Shown piece by piece: positions 17,070-25,688 of a stretch of 64,000 nt of DNA. Made by a program: the position numbers and the translations under genes. Every line of letters begins with the position of its first letter. The first letter of the stretch is position 1. The notes under the pieces are model-generated. The model was not told the origin of the DNA, made no database searches, and was given only the letters and a program-made list of their open reading frames with translations. The stretch comes from Sphingomonadales bacterium (lineage in GTDB: Bacteria > Pseudomonadota > Alphaproteobacteria > Sphingomonadales > Govanellaceae), in contig JACFMS010000012.1 of NCBI GenBank assembly GCA_019455285.1, positions 34,566 to 98,565 on the forward strand, read 5' to 3'.

Positions 17070-18116
17070 GTGAAAACGATCTACAGCGACAAGCATAGAC
17101 TGCAGCATGGCCAGGCCGAACTTTTCGGTAACAAGCTGGTGCCCTGCCACGAGCGACCTGTCCGAGCGGATGCCATCCGCGCCCGCATCGAGGAGGTAAA
17201 ACTCGGCCCCATCATCGCGCCCGGCGACTTTGGGATCAATGCCATCACGGCGGTGCATGCCCGCGATTATGTGGAGTTTCTTCACGGGGCGTGGGAGGCA
17301 TGGCGTGCGGCGGGAGGCGAGGGGGATGCGCTGCCCTGCTGCACGCCGATGCCCGACATGAGCCGCCGTCTGCCGACATCGATTTATGGCAAGATCGCTT
17401 ACTACTCCTTTGACGCCACGGCGCCAATCACCCAAGGTACCTGGGAGGCTGCCTACGCGTCGGCGCAGGTGGCGCTGACCGGCGCCGATCTATTGATCAA
17501 GGGTGATCGGGCGGCGTTTGCGCTGTGCCGGCCGCCGGGTCATCATGCCTCACGCGCCTATTACGCCGGCTACTGCTTCCTCAATAACGCCGCCATCGCC
17601 GCTCAGTCCTTGATTGCGCGCGGCATGAAGCGCATTGCCATTCTTGATGTCGATTACCATCATGGCAATGGCACGCAGTCGATTTTCTATGATCGTGACG
17701 ATGTTTTGTTCGTTTCCATCCATGGTGATCCCAATGAGGACTACCCCTTCTTTTTGGGCCACGCGGATGAGAGAGGCGTTGGTAAGGGCGAGGGATATAA
17801 TATTAATTTCCCGCTGCCCCATGGCGCCACGGTCAAGGAGTGGTTTAATACGTTGGCGGTATCGCTGGAGGCCATCCGCAAGTATAAGCCGGAGGCAGCG
17901 GTGATCTCGCTGGGGGTTGATACCTATGCGGGAGATCCGATTTCCCATTTTAAGCTTGATTCTGAGGATTTTCTTCGCCTGGGCGAACGACTGTCCACCT
18001 TGCGCCTGCCGACGCTGTTCATCATGGAGGGCGGCTATAACGTGGACGCCATTGGTATGAACGTCGCCAACGTGCTAATGGGCTTTGAAGAGACTAGAAA
18101 GCCTGCCCTCGCTTGA
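17070..18116 (+). CDS. acetylpolyamine amidohydrolase-type zinc deacetylase (histone deacetylase fold)
   Basis: The 348-residue protein has the HDAC-family centre: the general base pair H158/H159 in RPPGHHA, zinc ligands D195 and H197 in LDVDYHHGNG and D284 in LGVDTYAGDP, and Y323 in EGGYNVD. As I recall the Mycoplana ramosa acetylpolyamine amidohydrolase, the same residue numbers serve there, so this gene is probably of that subclass. The reaction would remove an acyl group from an N-acylated amine. The start is a GTG at 17070. It follows the racemase gene by 63 bases, which contain a possible promoter, and lies before the regulator gene. Confidence 0.9.
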   Translation: MKTIYSDKHRLQHGQAELFGNKLVPCHERPVRADAIRARIEEVKLGPIIAPGDFGINAITAVHARDYVEFLHGAWEAWRAAGGEGDALPCCTPMPDMSRRLPTSIYGKIAYYSFDATAPITQGTWEAAYASAQVALTGADLLIKGDRAAFALCRPPGHHASRAYYAGYCFLNNAAIAAQSLIARGMKRIAILDVDYHHGNGTQSIFYDRDDVLFVSIHGDPNEDYPFFLGHADERGVGKGEGYNINFPLPHGATVKEWFNTLAVSLEAIRKYKPEAAVISLGVDTYAGDPISHFKLDSEDFLRLGERLSTLRLPTLFIMEGGYNVDAIGMNVANVLMGFEETRKPALA

Positions 18117-18202
18117 ACCTTGGATAATTTTCATTCTCGCGATGACTGTGATATGCTCCATAAGCGTCATGGTGGGGACATGACTAACGTGGGCAACATG
18201 TC

Positions 18203-20929
18203 ATGCGGCGATCGAATGAGCGCAGTGACCTACATACCAGGCTGGATGAACTAGCCGCCACCAAGCTTGCCCCCCAGGACCGCGATGAAGGTCATATTGT
18301 TCGCCAAGACCTGATGATACTGCTGGACGACGTGCTGCGCCACCGTTTGACGGTGGTTCACGCCGGCGCCGGCTATGGCAAAACCAGCCTCCTTATGCAG
18401 TGGTTAAAGGAAGTGCAGGGTCGGCGCATCGCTGCCGCCTGGCTGACGCTGGAGGAAGACGAAGCTTCGCCCTCCGTGTGCTTGGCGCATATGTTCGCCG
18501 CCATCGCCAAAATCGGCTATGTGAACTATGATCCGCTATCAGGCTTGGTCAATTTTGATGAAAAAATGTCGGTCAAGTCGCTGGCTACGGCATTCATCAA
18601 CACTGTTGCCGAGAACAGCGATCCCTTGGCCATCTTTCTTGATGAATTCAATCGTGCTCAGTCGGAAGAATTAAGCGCGCTGTTCAAGACTCTGATGCGC
18701 CAGCTTCCCCGGCATGTTCACTTTATCATCGCGTCGCGCTGGCGGCCGGAAATCGATATTGAGAACTTTCGGGCTCGTGGCGATCTGATTGAAGTCACCG
18801 CTCACGATCTGCGTTTTTCTCGGCAGGAGGTTGCCGCCCTGTTGGCAAGTTCCGGCGCGCATTTGAGTGAACTGGAACTGCATCGCCTGACCGACCGCAC
18901 GGAAGGCTGGCCTATTGCCTTGCAGATGGCGCGGATGTGGCTGAATGGCGATGGGCAGAAGGCGCGTCTGGTGTCCGATTTCTCTGGTCGGACGACGGAT
19001 CTGACGCGCTATTTGAGCGAACAGGTGCTGTCCGCCCTGCCGGAAGAGACGCAAAGCTTTCTCATGCAAACCGCGATTCTTGACCGCCTCAATGGTGATA
19101 TCGCCAATGCCCTGACAGATCGGCGCGACGGCTGGCTGATGCTGGAACAGCTTTATGAGCGCGATCTGTTTCTGGTGCCGGAAAATGATGACCGCCAGTG
19201 GTTTCGCTATCACATGCTGTTTCTCGATTTTCTGCGCGACCGACTTCAGCGTTATGGCGCTGAAGCCATTGCCGAGCTGCACTACCGGGCGGCGGATTGG
19301 CTGGCCGGGCATGGCATGACCAGGGCGGCGGTGCATCACGCCTTGAAGGCCGGCGATTATCATCTCGCGGCGCGGCTGTTGAGCGACGCCGGCGGTTGGC
19401 GTCTCATCATGGATGGCCGCATCAATATGATACGCAGCGCAATCGCGGGCTTTCCTGACGCGATCGTGCGGGAATATCTGCTGCTTTCCCTCGCCAAGGC
19501 TTTCCTTCTGGTCAAGGATGGCGATGTCAAGTCGGCTCTTGATTATTTTCATGGTCTGGAAAAGCAGCCAACCTGGAGCGCGCAGGAGGCAATAGACTAT
19601 GAGGTGGTCGCGCATATTCTGGCCGATTATGCCGATGAGGCGATGCCGCTGGCGGATATCGAACGAGTCAAGAAACTGCGGCAAAGAATTCATAAGAACG
19701 ACCATGTTCTGCATGCCATCCTGGCGGATTCGCTAGCGACGAAATATTACGAGTACGGCTCCTTCAAGCAGGCGCTTGAAGCCTGTGATGACGCGATCAG
19801 CCACTATCGCGTTTTAAGATCGCTTTACGGCGAGGTGTTTTTGCGCTTTACCCAGGCCAAGGCGCACTTGGCGCAGGGTCGCCTAGATGACGCCGAGCAG
19901 ATTCTGCGCGGCACCGAGAAGGAGCTCGAGGTGCGCTTTGGCGACGGTATCGATCTTTCGGCGCACACGTCGATTTACCTGGCCGAAGTTCTGGCCGAGC
20001 GCGGCCTGGTGGAGGAAGCCGCCAAGCGCTTGCGTCATGCCTTGCCGGTAGCCGAGCAAAGTGACGGCTGGTATGAGCTTTACGCCACCGCCTATTCCGC
20101 CGCGGCTGCCGTGGCATGGGCAGAGCATGGCCTGGATGCCGCCCTGGCGGCCTTGGATCGGGCCCGCGCCATGGCCAGAGAGCGTCATTTGGATCGCCTG
20201 CTTCTCTTGGCGGATTGTCAGTCGGTATATTATCTTTTCCTCAGTGGCCGCACGGCGGAGCTTCCAAGTTATGTTCCCCGTTTGCGGCAGTTCCTGGCGG
20301 TATCGATTGACCTGCCGTCCCATCGTTCCGTGTGTCTGACAGCGGCGAGCCTGGCGATGATCCATATCGCCGGCAAGGACTATGATGCGGCCGAAGACAC
20401 GCTGACGCCATGCGTGACAGCTGCCGAAACCAACGGGGATATTTGCCAGTTGATCATGCTCACCTTGTTGCAGGCCGCGGCGGCGTCGGCGGCGGGACGG
20501 ACAGAGGCGGCGGCGCGGGCCCTTGACAAAGCGGTGCGAGACGGGCTTTTCACCGGCATCCTGCGTCCCTACCTGGAGCATGGACGCCGCTTGAAGCCGG
20601 TTATCGAGGCTATCCTTCATGGCGGTTCATCACTGCCGCAGGATCGCTACCGCGACAATTTTCTGCGCGAGTTGCTGCGCGATCTCCGCCGCTTGGAGAA
20701 ACGGCAGGACAGCGAAGGGATTGTGTTGACCTCGGCTGAATTGGCGGTTCTGCGGGAGCTTGACCATGGCTTTTCTAATAAGGAAATCGCCCTTAAGCTC
20801 GGCATTTCGCCCAACACCGTCAAGTATCGCATGAAGAGCCTGTTCGCCAAGCTTGGCGTCTCGCAGCGCGCGGAGGCGGTCAAGGTTTGCCGCGAGCAAG
20901 CGCTGCTTTCCAATAATCCCGCTGACTGA
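18203..20929 (+). CDS. MalT-like LuxR-family ATP-dependent transcriptional regulator
   Basis: The 908-residue protein has the STAND-type layout of MalT. A P-loop lies at residues 54-62 (AGAGYGKTS), a Walker B at FLDEFNRAQ and a winged-helix region near VTAHDLRFSRQEVAALL. A long helical repeat region follows, then a C-terminal LuxR helix-turn-helix (LTSAELAVLRELDHGFSNKE to VKVCREQ). MalT-type activators bind ATP and an inducer, oligomerise and bind direct repeats. It closes the catabolic locus on the same strand and is the obvious candidate for its regulator. The ATG at 18203 lacks a clear ribosome site. Confidence 0.92.
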   Translation: MRRSNERSDLHTRLDELAATKLAPQDRDEGHIVRQDLMILLDDVLRHRLTVVHAGAGYGKTSLLMQWLKEVQGRRIAAAWLTLEEDEASPSVCLAHMFAAIAKIGYVNYDPLSGLVNFDEKMSVKSLATAFINTVAENSDPLAIFLDEFNRAQSEELSALFKTLMRQLPRHVHFIIASRWRPEIDIENFRARGDLIEVTAHDLRFSRQEVAALLASSGAHLSELELHRLTDRTEGWPIALQMARMWLNGDGQKARLVSDFSGRTTDLTRYLSEQVLSALPEETQSFLMQTAILDRLNGDIANALTDRRDGWLMLEQLYERDLFLVPENDDRQWFRYHMLFLDFLRDRLQRYGAEAIAELHYRAADWLAGHGMTRAAVHHALKAGDYHLAARLLSDAGGWRLIMDGRINMIRSAIAGFPDAIVREYLLLSLAKAFLLVKDGDVKSALDYFHGLEKQPTWSAQEAIDYEVVAHILADYADEAMPLADIERVKKLRQRIHKNDHVLHAILADSLATKYYEYGSFKQALEACDDAISHYRVLRSLYGEVFLRFTQAKAHLAQGRLDDAEQILRGTEKELEVRFGDGIDLSAHTSIYLAEVLAERGLVEEAAKRLRHALPVAEQSDGWYELYATAYSAAAAVAWAEHGLDAALAALDRARAMARERHLDRLLLLADCQSVYYLFLSGRTAELPSYVPRLRQFLAVSIDLPSHRSVCLTAASLAMIHIAGKDYDAAEDTLTPCVTAAETNGDICQLIMLTLLQAAAASAAGRTEAAARALDKAVRDGLFTGILRPYLEHGRRLKPVIEAILHGGSSLPQDRYRDNFLRELLRDLRRLEKRQDSEGIVLTSAELAVLRELDHGFSNKEIALKLGISPNTVKYRMKSLFAKLGVSQRAEAVKVCREQALLSNNPAD

Positions 20930-21028
20930 ACACACCGCCTGCAAAGTTTTTCATCGCCCTTTGCGCCGACGCATGGTTGTAGCCATGGCAGCGGCGATTT
21001 GCCGATCATGAAAGGCGCTTCCAAAAAA

Positions 21029-21044
21029 TTAAGTAAATTTTAAC
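21029..21044. promoter_or_regulatory. perfect CtrA-type box before the orphan sigma-54 regulator
   Basis: TTAA, seven bases (GTAAATT), TTAAC matches the full CtrA consensus TTAA-N7-TTAAC. It ends about 50 bases before the ATG at 21096. SciP and GapR, both part of the CtrA cell-cycle network in Caulobacter, are encoded in this window. Binding is inferred from the motif only. Confidence 0.6.
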
Positions 21045-21095
21045 CACTTGTGCCGTAATGAGACGGTAGGACAAAAAGTCAAATGGCGGATTGCG

Positions 21096-22553
21096 ATGGC
21101 GAAGGTTGTGCTCATTGTCGACGACGAACCCCTGCAGCGTAAACTGTTGATGGCGGCGCTGTCATCGTTCGGATATGAGGTAGTATCCGCCGCCTCGGGC
21201 CGTGACGCCGCTGACCTCATTCTCGGCGGACAGAGCAAGATCGATGTCGTTCTTCTCGACCTGATGATGCCGCAGATGAGCGGGCTCGATGTGCTGGCCG
21301 AGGTCCGCCCGAAAAAAGCCAATCTGCCGATCATCGTGCTCACCGCCGAAAGCTCGGTGGAAACCGTGGTTGCCGTCATGCGCGCCGGCGCCACCGATTT
21401 TATTCCTAAGCCGGCGTCGCCCGATCGTCTGAAGGCGGCGGTAGAGAACGCCCTGCGTACCAATACCGCAACTGGCGAAATTACTCGCGGCAAGCGGCGC
21501 TGGGCCGGGCGCATGAACTTTGCCGATCTGATTGGCGAAAGTCCGGCCATGATGCGCGCGGTGGAGCTCGCCAAGAAGGGCGCGGCTTCCAATATCCCAA
21601 TTCTGATCGAAGGCGAAAGCGGCGTCGGCAAGGAAATGTTCGCCCGCGCCATTCAAGGATCGAGCGACCGCGCCGACAAGCCCTTCATCACCGTCAACTG
21701 CGGCGCGATTCCGGAAAACCTGGTAGAAAGCATTCTTTTCGGCCATGAAAAAGGCGCGTTTACCGGGGCTACTGATCGCCACGACGGCAAGTTTGTGGAA
21801 GCCAACGGCGGCACGCTATTTTTGGACGAGATCGGTGAACTGCCGCTGGATATCCAGGTCAAGCTGTTGCGCGCCATTCAGGAGGGCGAGGTCGATCCGG
21901 TGGGCGGCCGCAAGCCGGTCAAGGTTGATATCCGGCTCATCTCCGCCACCAACAAGACGCTGATCGAGCGCGTCAAGGAAGGCAACTTTCGCGAAGATCT
22001 GCTTTATCGCTTGAATGTCTTTCCGATCCGCATCCCGCCCTTGCGCGAACGGCGGGAGGATATTCCGCGCCTGGTTCGTCATCTGGTGGAAACCTTGTCC
22101 AAGGGCGAAGGAAAGTCGGTGCGCCCGGTGACGCAGCGCGCCATGGAACTGCTCACTCAGTATGATTGGCCGGGCAACGTCAGGCAGTTGGAAAACGCCA
22201 TCTTCCGCGCCGTTATCCTGGCCGATGGCGACGAGCTGGACGTCAACGACTTCCCGCAGGTTCTGTCCGCGGTTTCAGGGCCGCCGCCCGCCGTAACGGC
22301 GGAAACGTCGGCGGTCAACGATCATCGCCCATCTGCGCCGACCACCATTGCGCTGACCGATGACAAGGGCCACCTGCGCATGCTGAGCGATATCGAATCG
22401 GATATCATCCGCCTGGCCTTGGAAAAATATAACGGCCATATGTCGGAAGTGGCGCGGCGGCTGGGCATTGGCCGCTCCACCCTTTATCGCAAGGTGGCGG
22501 AGTTGGGGCTGGAAGGCTTCCCCCACGCCATCAACGGCGGCAAGGCGGGGTAG
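21096..22553 (+). CDS. sigma-54-dependent response regulator (NtrC type), orphan
   Basis: This 485-residue protein has a receiver domain with acidic pair DDE at 9-11 and phospho-acceptor D55 (LLDLMMP). A sigma-54 activator AAA domain follows with Walker A GESGVGKE and the sigma-54 loop GAFTGA, and a C-terminal Fis helix-turn-helix ([21 protein letters not shown]). It activates sigma-54 RNA polymerase when phosphorylated. No histidine kinase lies beside it. The ATG at 21096 begins the receiver strand directly; the frame is open 16 codons upstream. The full CtrA box in its promoter suggests cell-cycle control. Target genes are unknown; flagellar genes are possible, but flbD already serves that role. 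Confidence 0.93.
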   Translation: MAKVVLIVDDEPLQRKLLMAALSSFGYEVVSAASGRDAADLILGGQSKIDVVLLDLMMPQMSGLDVLAEVRPKKANLPIIVLTAESSVETVVAVMRAGATDFIPKPASPDRLKAAVENALRTNTATGEITRGKRRWAGRMNFADLIGESPAMMRAVELAKKGAASNIPILIEGESGVGKEMFARAIQGSSDRADKPFITVNCGAIPENLVESILFGHEKGAFTGATDRHDGKFVEANGGTLFLDEIGELPLDIQVKLLRAIQEGEVDPVGGRKPVKVDIRLISATNKTLIERVKEGNFREDLLYRLNVFPIRIPPLRERREDIPRLVRHLVETLSKGEGKSVRPVTQRAMELLTQYDWPGNVRQLENAIFRAVILADGDELDVNDFPQVLSAVSGPPPAVTAETSAVNDHRPSAPTTIALTDDKGHLRMLSDIESDIIRLALEKYNGHMSEVARRLGIGRSTLYRKVAELGLEGFPHAINGGKAG

Positions 22554-22582
22554 GTAAGCTGGGTTTTTAATCAGCTATTTCC

Positions 22583-22680
22583 CCCTCCCCCTTTGATGGG
22601 GGAGGGTCGGGGTGGGGGTGATGTCGAACATTTCACGTGCTATCACCCCCATCCAAACCTTCCCCCATCGAGGGGGAAGG
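22583..22680. repeat. palindromic intergenic repeat, copy B
   Basis: This is the second copy of the element at 1434-1530. It has the same two outer hairpins, the same inner arms GGTGGGGGTG and ATCACCCCCATCC, and a different central spacer. It again lies between convergent genes, here the sigma-54 regulator and gapR. Confidence 0.85.
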
Positions 22681-22693
22681 CTTTTTTTTATGT

Positions 22694-22945
22694 CTACCCC
22701 CGATCAAGACCCAAGGCATGGGTATAAAGGTCAAGGAGCGCCTCCTGCTCCTTGCGGGCGTGCTCTTCCATTTTCCGCAAGCGGATGACCTGGCGCATGA
22801 TCTTCGGCTCAAAGCCGGTACCCTTGGCTTCGGCGTAGACGTCCTTGATGTCCTCAGCGAGCGCCTTTTTTTCTTCCTCCAGGCGCTCAATACGCTCGAT
22901 GAAGCTTTTCAGTTGCTCGGCGGCGATGCCCCCTACGTCGGCCAT
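22694..22945 (-). CDS. gapR: GapR nucleoid-associated protein (DUF2312)
   Basis: The 83-residue product is almost entirely charged and helical: [19 protein letters not shown], then [20 protein letters not shown], then [14 protein letters not shown]. That is the signature of DUF2312, named GapR in Caulobacter. GapR forms tetramers that clamp overtwisted DNA ahead of replication and transcription forks and supports chromosome replication. Length is typical. It is divergent from thiD, with 133 bases between the starts, and convergent with the upstream regulator. Confidence 0.95.
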   Translation of the reverse strand: MADVGGIAAEQLKSFIERIERLEEEKKALAEDIKDVYAEAKGTGFEPKIMRQVIRLRKMEEHARKEQEALLDLYTHALGLDRG

Positions 22946-23078
22946 GACGAACGGTCTCCTTGATCCTCAAAAACGGGCGGGCACCATAGCCGCCACGGCG
23001 CGGCGAGGCAATGGGCTTTGCGGGTACGCGCGCCTGTGGCATGCTCCGCGCCCTAAACGGCAACGGAGGGCAGGGGCG

Positions 23079-23876
23079 ATGCAAGGCCGGGTGTTGATTG
23101 TGGCGGGCTCGGATTCCGGCGGAGGCGCGGGCATTCAGGCCGATATCAAGGCGGTGACCATGATGGGCGCTTATGCCGCCACCGCGGTAACCGCGCTCAC
23201 CGCCCAGGACACCGTGGCGGTGCACGAGGTATTCCCTGTCCCGCCGGCCTTCGTCGCCAAGCAGATCGCGGTGGTGCTCGACGATATCGGCGCTGATTGC
23301 ATCAAGATCGGCATGCTGGCCACGGCGCCTATCATTCAAGCAGTGGCCGATGCCCTGGACGCCCATGGGCCGGCCATCCCCCGGGTGGTGGACCCGGTGA
23401 TGGTGGCGACCTCCGGCGGGCGGCTACTGGCCGATGATGCGGTGGGAGCGTTGAAGGCCCGGCTGATCCAAGGCGCGGCGGTGGTCACGCCCAATATCCC
23501 CGAGGCCGAAGTGCTGACCGGCCGCGCCATTGCCGGCGAGGCCGATATGGTTGAGGCGGCGAAAGAAATCATAGGCATGGGGGCGCGGGCGGTGGTGATG
23601 AAAGGCGGCCACTTGCCGGCGCGCCGTTTGGTGGACCTGTTGGTGACGGCCGAAGGCATCACGCGCTTTGAAAGCAACAAGATCGACAGCGCCAGCACCC
23701 ACGGCACGGGCTGCACGCTCGCTTCCGCTATCGCTGCCGGCGTCGCCCAGAACATGCCCCTGGAAAAGGCTGTCGCCCGCGCACGGGACTATGTGTGGCG
23801 GGCGATTCAGCTTGCTCCCGGTTTTGGTCATGGTCATGGGCCGTTGAACCATATCGATGCGGCGATTGGCAGATAG
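23079..23876 (+). CDS. thiD: hydroxymethylpyrimidine/phosphomethylpyrimidine kinase
   Basis: ThiD phosphorylates HMP and HMP-phosphate for thiamine synthesis. The 265-residue protein starts MQGRVLIVAGSDSGGGAGIQ, the family N-terminus, and contains VVDPVMVATSGG, VVTPNIPEAEVL and the catalytic STHGTGCTLASAIAAG. The ATG at 23079 follows ACGGAGGGCAGG. A longer open frame reaches back across gapR but is not coding there. I see no TPP-riboswitch core in the 130 bases upstream. Confidence 0.96.
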   Translation: MQGRVLIVAGSDSGGGAGIQADIKAVTMMGAYAATAVTALTAQDTVAVHEVFPVPPAFVAKQIAVVLDDIGADCIKIGMLATAPIIQAVADALDAHGPAIPRVVDPVMVATSGGRLLADDAVGALKARLIQGAAVVTPNIPEAEVLTGRAIAGEADMVEAAKEIIGMGARAVVMKGGHLPARRLVDLLVTAEGITRFESNKIDSASTHGTGCTLASAIAAGVAQNMPLEKAVARARDYVWRAIQLAPGFGHGHGPLNHIDAAIGR

Positions 23877-23883
23877 GCCCCAT

Positions 23884-24051
23884 TCACGCCACTTCCCGAA
23901 ACGAGTCGCAGATTTTTTGGTGGCGGCGGTACGCTGCCCGCTTGATGCGATGACGCCGGGCGCTCAGACGATTGAAAAATCCGGCGCTGTCGGCGAAATC
24001 GTTGTCCGGCTGCACCAGCCGCGCGGTTGAGAAGTAATGAACGGTCAACAT
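23884..24051 (-). CDS. small basic protein of unknown function (55 residues)
   Basis: A short ORF begins MLTVHYFSTARLVQ, continues through an arginine-rich segment (NRLSARRHRIKRAAYRRH) and ends FREVA. It has a strong ribosome site, AAAGGAGA, eight bases before the ATG, and its stop lies seven bases from the convergent thiD stop, a tidy fit. I do not recognise a family. A 106-codon open frame on the same strand (23834-24154) overlaps it in another frame and runs into thiD; I judge that one less likely. A CRP-type palindrome lies about 150 bases upstream. Confidence 0.5.
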   Translation of the reverse strand: MLTVHYFSTARLVQPDNDFADSAGFFNRLSARRHRIKRAAYRRHQKICDSFREVA

Positions 24052-24198
24052 GGCTCTTAATCTCCTTTAGGCTTGATGTTGCGGCAGGCGAACCTGCATC
24101 TTTCTGGCCGATTGTCCGTGGCGGCGCCTGGTGGATGTTGTCTTGCGTCATCACGTAAGCGGCATGGTCGTAATGTAGGAAATCCCGCCGCGCCCCGC

Positions 24199-24214
24199 TG
24201 TGATCGGCATCACA
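24199..24214. promoter_or_regulatory. CRP-family operator match
   Basis: TGTGA, six bases (TCGGCA), TCACA matches the classical CRP consensus TGTGA-N6-TCACA exactly, and the symmetry extends through the full 16 bases. The nearest start is the small minus-strand ORF at 24051; the nearest plus-strand gene is about 490 bases away. The protein that would bind is unknown. Confidence 0.5.
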
Positions 24215-24561
24215 ATCGGCGAGGAAAAATGTGCGCCCTGACTATGAGGATGCCGAAGAGGCGGCACGGCATCTATTGACGCCATGGTTTGGCAAGGCAT
24301 TTATAAAAATAATATTTTTATATCAATGGGTTATATGATTTTAGCAAGCCAGAGCCCAGGACTGCGCCGCTTGCCACGGTCAGCGAACTTAACCGATGGC
24401 GAAGCTGAGGGAGGGGGTAGTTTTTCGGCTATTTTAACTTGGCATGTTAAATTGGACGAAAAAATAGGGACGCGCTGATCAAGTGGCGGCTCTCTCATTC
24501 TCCTGCCTTTCTCTGGGCAAGGGTTCAGCGTTTCTGGTTGAGCATAAAAAACGGCCCTTGG

Positions 24562-24634
24562 CGTCATCCCCGCGAAAGGCGGGGAACCAGTCAATCGCAA
24601 AAGAATCTGGATTCCCGCTTTCGCGGGAATGACG
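24562..24634. repeat. inverted-repeat element with CGTCAT/ATGACG ends
   Basis: The left half (CGTCATCCCCGCGAAAGG and on to AACCAG) and the right half (CTGGATTCCCGC through GCGGGAATGACG) are imperfect reverse complements. Each half also folds on itself around CCCGCGAAAGGCGGG or CCCGCTTTCGCGGG. This is a common style of short palindromic element in proteobacteria, distinct from copies A-E here. Confidence 0.75.
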
Positions 24635-24706
24635 GAGTGGTGTATATATTTAAGCTCCCCTTAGTTGCAATTTGCTTTGATAACACGCATAGGGAGATGG
24701 TGAAAA

Positions 24707-25678
24707 ATGGGTGACGAGCCTGACTATAGTAAGCTAGAAGAAATTTTTTTTCCATTTTCTCTAAACGAAAAACAAAAGATCATTAATTCAAATAATAAGT
24801 TTGTTCACTATACAAGCGCTGAGAACGCATTAAAAATTATAGACACAAGAGAGTTCTGGATGAGGAACGCACTGTGTATGAACGACTATAGCGAAATAAA
24901 TTATGGCCTCCAATTACTCAATTCATATTTCCGTGATGAACAGAAACGAAATAAGTTCTTCGAAGTGTTGATGGCGTGTGGAGTAAATTATGATATAATA
25001 AATATTGTTATCAAGAAATTTGACGATAGCTCTCTTTTTATTAGATTTGAAACATATGTAAGCTGCTTTTCCGTACACGATACAAAAAACGAAGATGATG
25101 TGGGTCGGTTATCTATGTGGAGGGCCTATGGTAGAACTCCTGCTCGTGTTGCCTTGGTCCTAAATTCGGCTCTTTTTTTTGGTGAATCAGACGCGTTGGA
25201 AGCGTACTTATTCCCTGTTTCATACTCGGATACCGTTTTTTTCAATGAACTGAACAATATCGTTTCCAATATGGAAAATAACCGCGACTACATCAAAAGC
25301 ATAAACCCGGGAATAATTGCAGAGTGTATTTATAGGGTATTTCTATTCGGCATAACATGTACAAAGCATAAGGGTTTTTCAGAAGAGCAGGAATGGAGAG
25401 TGTTGCATTTTCCTGAAATATGGAAATCTGAAGTTCTAAAGCCTGATGTTGTTACGATTGATGGGGCTCCACAGAAAATTTTTAAAATTCCATTGGCAGA
25501 TATCCCTGATGAAGGCTTGGTTGGCGTAGAGTTGCCGTCACTAATTGATCGGATTATTATTGGTCCTTCGCTAAATCCGTGGCCGATTCAGGGGGCTTTC
25601 ATTCATGCTCTAATGAAAGCCGGCGTGCATGACGCAGCGGAAAGGGTATTTGTTTCTGAAATTCCGCTAAGAACATAA
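24707..25678 (+). CDS. DUF2971 domain-containing protein, AT-rich, probably acquired
   Basis: The 323-residue protein has the DUF2971 signature: VHYTSAENALKIIDTREFWM, then MNDYSEINYGLQLL in the first 80 residues, and later WRAYGRTPARVALVLNS and KGFSEEQEWRVLHFPE. The family has no proven activity and is often found in variable genome regions, including near defence genes. The DNA is strikingly AT-rich and uses codons such as ATA, AAT and TTA that neighbours avoid, so recent transfer is likely. Its ATG follows AGGGAGATGG. It stands alone, convergent with the DUF486 gene. Confidence 0.85.
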   Translation: MGDEPDYSKLEEIFFPFSLNEKQKIINSNNKFVHYTSAENALKIIDTREFWMRNALCMNDYSEINYGLQLLNSYFRDEQKRNKFFEVLMACGVNYDIINIVIKKFDDSSLFIRFETYVSCFSVHDTKNEDDVGRLSMWRAYGRTPARVALVLNSALFFGESDALEAYLFPVSYSDTVFFNELNNIVSNMENNRDYIKSINPGIIAECIYRVFLFGITCTKHKGFSEEQEWRVLHFPEIWKSEVLKPDVVTIDGAPQKIFKIPLADIPDEGLVGVELPSLIDRIIIGPSLNPWPIQGAFIHALMKAGVHDAAERVFVSEIPLRT

Positions 25679-25688
25679 ATGTCTAACT

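Larger units (their letters stand above)
24052..24706. other. 655-base intergenic region, no convincing gene
   Basis: The region holds a CRP-type palindrome (24199-24214), an AT-rich tract near 24296-24340 and an inverted-repeat element (24562-24634). Open frames of 60-90 codons exist on both strands but overlap one another, have no ribosome sites and resemble no family. It marks the border of the AT-rich DUF2971 gene. Confidence 0.6.

Noticed and set aside
18671..19714. 347-codon minus-strand frame inside the MalT-like regulator
   Set aside because: It is fully covered by the regulator gene, and its translation shows no recognisable domain.
22946..23078. Possible TPP riboswitch before thiD
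   Set aside because: No CUGAGA-type core or matching stems are visible, and the space is shared with the gapR promoter.
23834..24154. 106-codon minus-strand frame overlapping the 55-codon small ORF
   Set aside because: It runs 43 bases into the 3' end of thiD and lacks a good ribosome site; the 55-codon frame fits better. It is not excluded.
24073..24600. Short open frames in the intergenic region before the DUF2971 gene
   Set aside because: They overlap one another on both strands, lack ribosome sites and show no conserved pattern; one runs into a palindromic repeat.
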